This document shows, piece by piece, positions 7,503-9,703 of a stretch of DNA of 9,703 nt; the first letter of the stretch is position 1, and each line of letters begins with the position of its first letter. The stretch spans positions 1 to 9,703 of the forward strand of contig JAGWVG010000047.1 in assembly GCA_018970965.1 (NCBI GenBank), in the 5' to 3' direction. The translations under genes were made by a program, and so were the position numbers. The DNA is from Alphaproteobacteria bacterium. GTDB lineage: Bacteria > Pseudomonadota > Alphaproteobacteria > Sphingomonadales > Sphingomonadaceae. The notes under the pieces are model-generated. The model searched no databases and had not been told where the DNA came from. It saw only the letters and a program-made list of their open reading frames with translations.

Positions 7503-7879
7503 CGCTTCCTCCAATAATCAAAGCTGCGCTGTTGAATGGCGTTTAAAAACGCACGGGCTGCCGGCCCTGTCCATTCCCCCCGATAATCGGTCCGCCCAAT
7601 CCACCAGCCTTGGCCCGGCAGCTTATCACTTTCACGCACCACAAGTGCTGCAAGTTCTGGCTGGCCTGCGGCGGCTGCGCGCCGATCCACCTCATCCATC
7701 GTCCGGCACAGGCTGCGCATTTTGGGGCGCGAAAAGCGCAAGCCAAGCATCAACAACATTTCAGAATAGCTGACCGCCCGGCCTTCGCGCGCCAATGCCT
7801 GTAACAGCCCTTCGATATGCGCGACATTGGTCAACAGACCGGCGCCATCGCTGTCATCGGGGGCATATTCATCAATCAT
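7499..7879 (-). CDS. Conserved-looking hypothetical protein, 126 residues
   Basis: I do not recognise a named family. The protein is soluble, with no signal peptide or membrane segment. After an acidic N-terminus (IDEYAPDDSDG) comes a helical stretch LLTNVAHIEGLLQALAREGR, then AVSYSEMLLMLGLRFSRPKM, which looks like the first helices of a small helix-turn-helix or winged-helix fold. Next come a helix with CRTMDEVDRR, the strand ELAALVVRESD, and KLPGQGWWIG. This order (Y-S-E, arginine-rich helix, P-x-L-x-x-L-V-V, L-P-G-x-G-W/F) recalls small winged-helix domains related to the alkyltransferase C-terminal domain, but without the PCHR active site; this is an inference. The ATG at 7877-7879 overlaps the acetyltransferase stop by 4 bp (ATGA), and its own stop overlaps the phosphotransferase start the same way. 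The TTG at 7906 is a less likely start. Confidence 0.82.
   Translation of the reverse strand: MIDEYAPDDSDGAGLLTNVAHIEGLLQALAREGRAVSYSEMLLMLGLRFSRPKMRSLCRTMDEVDRRAAAAGQPELAALVVRESDKLPGQGWWIGRTDYRGEWTGPAARAFLNAIQQRSFDYWRKR
7508..7512 (-). promoter_or_regulatory. Strong ribosome-binding site inside the end of the upstream gene
   Basis: The minus strand reads GGAGGAAGCG followed by ATG at 7502, so GGAGG lies 5 nt before the phosphotransferase start and within the final codons of the 126-residue upstream gene. This decides the start at 7502 over the TTG at 7514. Confidence 0.75.
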
Positions 7880-8403
7880 GCGGCCAGCCGCTTTTCCAGC
7901 ACGCAAAAATAAAGGTCATCGCGCTTCGGTGCGCCAAAGCGCGTATCGCCATAAGGAAAGGGGGCTGTCTCACCCGTGTCATGATAGCCGCGCCGTTGAT
8001 ACCAAGCGATAAGTTCAGGCCGCTGTGCAATCACGGTCATGCGCGCCAGTGGCAGCTGCCATGTTTCACGCAGCCATTTTTCCGCTTGCGCCAAAACCTC
8101 GCGCCCCAGACCGCCGCCTTGCAAGGTCGGCCGCACCGAGACGGTGCCAATATAGCCATAGCCGGGGCGCTTTTGCAGTGTAACACAGGCAATCAGCCCA
8201 GCCGCATCATCTTCACAGACAAGCATATGCTGATCAACATCGGCCAGCGTGTCTGCCAACATCGCTTGGCTGATGCGATTGCCGCCCAAAAGATCGGCCT
8301 CAGTTGTCCAACCGGCACGACTGGCATCGCCGCGATAGGCCGATTCAATCAGCGCCTCCAGCGGGGGAATATCGTCTGATGTTGCGGGCCGCCAGATGCG
8401 CAT
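7876..8403 (-). CDS. GNAT-family N-acetyltransferase
   Basis: A 175-residue GNAT protein, the usual single-domain length. It should transfer acetyl from acetyl-CoA to an amine of unknown identity. Visible: N-terminal MRIWRPATSDDIPPLEALIE, the central strand YGYIGTVSVRP, and the acetyl-CoA pyrophosphate loop R-P-T-L-Q-G-G-G-L-G at 91-100 (Q/RxxGxG/A motif). Then come a helix (REVLAQAEKWLRET) and motif-B-like ELIAWYQRRGYHDTGE at 130-145. The ATG at 8401-8403 lies 6 bp after the stop of the flavoprotein gene and has no recognisable ribosome-binding site, so translation probably depends on the upstream gene. The gene overlaps the next one by 4 bp. Confidence 0.9.
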   Translation of the reverse strand: MRIWRPATSDDIPPLEALIESAYRGDASRAGWTTEADLLGGNRISQAMLADTLADVDQHMLVCEDDAAGLIACVTLQKRPGYGYIGTVSVRPTLQGGGLGREVLAQAEKWLRETWQLPLARMTVIAQRPELIAWYQRRGYHDTGETAPFPYGDTRFGAPKRDDLYFCVLEKRLAA

Positions 8404-8409
8404 CGGGGG

Positions 8410-9348
8410 TCAATTGGCCCGATATTGGTGGCCCAGCTGCGCCATCACCGCGTCAAATTCCGCTATTGTTTCGTCGATAATCTGACGCACGGGCTTTACG
8501 GCATCAATCCGCCCAGCAACTTGGCCCGTCAGCGCAATCGAGGCTTCCAGATCGCCGCCAAAATACAGGTCGCGAATATTGGCAAATTCGGGCCGCACAT
8601 CGCCCTGCGGGTTCAGGTCCAGCGCGGTCGTCTTTTCCGTCCGCAGCGCGCGCAGCGCCGGCCCGGGGCCGTGGCGGTTGAGGAATACCGTGTCGGTTTC
8701 CTTGGCGCTGAGGATTGCATCTTTCCAATTATGGTGCACCGGGCTTTCGGCGGCAGATACCATACGCGTCCCCATCTGGATGCCTTCCGCCCCCAAAGCA
8801 AAGGCCGCGGCCATCGTCCGTCCGCACACCATGCCGCCTGCTGCGATAATCGGCACATCGACTTTGGATCGGATGAGGGGCAGCAACACCATCGTTGCCA
8901 CATCGCGCGGGTTTTTAAAGCCGCCGCCTTCGGCCCCTTCGACCACCAGCCCATCAACGCCCGCCGCAATGGCCTTCAGCGCACCATCCAGCGTCGGGAC
9001 AACGTGAAACACAGTAAGCCCCGCTTCTTTGAGAGGCCCGCAATAGCGATTGGGGTCGCCCGCCGAGGTGGTGACGAATTTAATCCCTTCATCGACGACA
9101 AAATCGACAATGCCGGGATCGCGCACAAAGGCCTGTGCAATGTTCACGCCAAAGGGCTTATCGGTCAGTGTCCGCATCTTGCGGATTTCCTCGCGCACTT
9201 CGTCCAGCGCGCCGGATGAGGTTTCAATAATCCCCATGCCGCCCGCATTGGACACAGCCGAGGCCAGAGGCGCGCGGGCAATCCACCCCATCGGGGCTTG
9301 CACAATGGGGTATTGCACACCCAGCATCTCGGTGATGCGGTTCTTCAT
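8410..9348 (-). CDS. Nitronate monooxygenase-like FMN flavoprotein
   Basis: A 312-residue TIM-barrel flavoprotein of the nitronate monooxygenase / 2-nitropropane dioxygenase family, which uses FMN to oxidise alkyl nitronates; many members have unknown substrates. Visible: N-terminal YPIVQAPMGWIARAPLASAV with the typical QAPM/G start, SNAGGMGII, VNI (68-70), GVDGLVVEGAEGGGF at 130-144, the phosphate-binding IIAAGGMVCGRTMAAA at 167-182, and GIQMGTRM at 189-196. The position after EGAEGGG, usually the catalytic His of class I enzymes (ExGGH), is Phe144, so classical nitronate chemistry is doubtful. The ATG at 9346-9348 has AGGAAGAGG 8 nt upstream. It lies 67 bp after the ATP-grasp gene and is the first gene of the tightly packed cluster. 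Confidence 0.92.
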   Translation of the reverse strand: MKNRITEMLGVQYPIVQAPMGWIARAPLASAVSNAGGMGIIETSSGALDEVREEIRKMRTLTDKPFGVNIAQAFVRDPGIVDFVVDEGIKFVTTSAGDPNRYCGPLKEAGLTVFHVVPTLDGALKAIAAGVDGLVVEGAEGGGFKNPRDVATMVLLPLIRSKVDVPIIAAGGMVCGRTMAAAFALGAEGIQMGTRMVSAAESPVHHNWKDAILSAKETDTVFLNRHGPGPALRALRTEKTTALDLNPQGDVRPEFANIRDLYFGGDLEASIALTGQVAGRIDAVKPVRQIIDETIAEFDAVMAQLGHQYRAN

Positions 9349-9356
9349 GAAATCAT

Positions 9357-9366
9357 CCTCTTCCTC
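9357..9366 (-). promoter_or_regulatory. Ribosome-binding site of the nitronate monooxygenase-like gene
   Basis: The minus strand reads GAGGAAGAGG, followed 8 nt later by the ATG at 9348. The 12-mer AGGAAGAGGATG is repeated before the acyl-CoA dehydrogenase gene at the other end of the operon. Confidence 0.6.
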
Positions 9367-9376
9367 ATCTGGCCCT

Positions 9377-9392
9377 TTGGGCTTTTGCCCAA
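9377..9392. other. Perfect 6-bp hairpin in the gap between the ATP-grasp and flavoprotein genes
   Basis: TTGGGC TTTT GCCCAA forms a 6-bp stem with a 4-nt loop, 23 bp after the ATP-grasp stop codon in the minus-strand direction. On the minus strand the loop is AAAA and the next bases are AGGGCC, with no T-run, so it is not a normal intrinsic terminator. It could be a weak terminator, an RNA-processing site or chance. I see no good promoter in this 67-bp gap. Confidence 0.3.
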
Positions 9393-9415
9393 CGTTCCTG
9401 AGAGCAAGCGGCGCG

Positions 9416-9703
9416 TCAAGCGGCCAGTTGGTTTAAAACTGCTTTTGCAAAGGCCGCACCCTTATCAGGCGCAAAATCTAAGAACAGTGCAGGCTCAATC
9501 GCTTCCAATTCCATCAGGCGGAATGCGCCCTCTGCATCACGCACCATGTCGACCCGGGCATAAAGCGGCGGCATGGGGGCTGCGGCCAACACCGCCTCGG
9601 CCAGCCTCTGCGCCGGGGCTGGCGCATCTATTGTCACTTCGCGCCCGCCAAATTGTTCTTGCACCCGAAAATCCCCAGAGGCGGGTGTCTTTAAAATGGC
9701 ATG
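9416..9703 (-). CDS. ATP-grasp domain protein, C-terminal fragment (5' part outside window)
   Basis: The frame is open from the window edge to the TGA at 9416-9418, giving 95 visible codons; the GTG at 9664 is internal, not a start. The residues before it read HAILKTPASGDFRV, continuing into QEQFGGR. This is the late part of an ATP-grasp fold as in glutathione-synthetase- or RimK-like ligases, with an Arg on the strand that contacts the nucleotide phosphates. It is followed by PLYARVDMVRDAEGAFRLMELEAIEPALFLDF, where RVD and ELEAIEP match the conserved R-x-D and E-x-N/x-x-E metal-binding region. In the usual motif an Asn follows Glu (E-x-N); here the corresponding stretch is ELEA, so Ala replaces it. 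Such enzymes join a carboxylate to an amine using ATP; the substrate cannot be told. It is probably upstream of, and possibly cotranscribed with, the flavoprotein operon. Confidence 0.8.
   Translation of the reverse strand, partial: HAILKTPASGDFRVQEQFGGREVTIDAPAPAQRLAEAVLAAAPMPPLYARVDMVRDAEGAFRLMELEAIEPALFLDFAPDKGAAFAKAVLNQLAA

Noticed and set aside
7503..7514. TTG start adding four residues to the phosphotransferase
   Set aside because: The TTG and following codons are themselves the GGAGG ribosome-binding site for the ATG at 7502.
7880..7906. TTG start adding nine residues to the 126-residue unknown protein
   Set aside because: The ATG at 7879 makes the same ATGA overlap seen at the next gene junction; the TTG has no ribosome-binding site.
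8425..9219. 264-codon plus-strand frame opposite the flavoprotein gene
   Set aside because: It is a shadow of a well-supported gene, with no recognisable domain.
1..9703. CRISPR array, insertion sequence, tRNA or phage genes
   Set aside because: No regularly spaced repeats, transposase motifs, terminal inverted repeats or cloverleaf-like segments were seen on either strand.

Overview
The window looks like chromosomal DNA of an alphaproteobacterium, most likely a sphingomonad (Sphingomonadales). This rests on protein-family resemblance recalled from memory (TonB-dependent receptor, CobS, acyl-CoA dehydrogenase and phosphotransferase types) and moderately high G+C, not on a search. Gene density is very high. 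No tRNA, rRNA, insertion sequence, CRISPR array or phage gene was seen, and no gene-free stretch exceeds about 170 bases.

Left part, 1-4853: the 3' end of a TonB-dependent outer-membrane receptor (+) runs in from outside. It converges with a small YbaA-like DUF1428 gene (-). A 172-bp divergent intergenic region separates that gene from cobS (+), the AAA+ ATPase subunit of aerobic cobaltochelatase. cobS is followed 59 bp later by leuC (+), the large subunit of 3-isopropylmalate dehydratase. Neither gene has its usual partner (cobT, leuD) beside it here.

Right part, 4875-9703: six genes all on the minus strand. In transcription order they are: an ATP-grasp protein (only its C-terminus is inside the window), a nitronate monooxygenase-like flavoprotein, a GNAT acetyltransferase, a 126-residue protein of unknown function, an APH-type phosphotransferase with a DUF6285-like C-terminal domain, and an acyl-CoA dehydrogenase. 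From the flavoprotein onward the genes are 6 bp apart, overlap by 4 bp (ATGA) twice, then are 24 bp apart, so they look like one translationally coupled operon. A G/C hairpin, with the dehydrogenase stop codon in its loop, separates this operon from the convergent leuC.

The phosphotransferase + acyl-CoA dehydrogenase pair is the most suggestive unit. It parallels mammalian ACAD10/ACAD11 fusions and the LvaA/LvaC proteins of Pseudomonas levulinate catabolism, where a 4-hydroxyacyl-CoA is phosphorylated before the dehydrogenase-fold enzyme acts. The dehydrogenase here keeps an ordinary Glu-Gly catalytic motif, so that role is a hypothesis. The most clearly unexplained gene is the 126-residue protein sandwiched in this operon.
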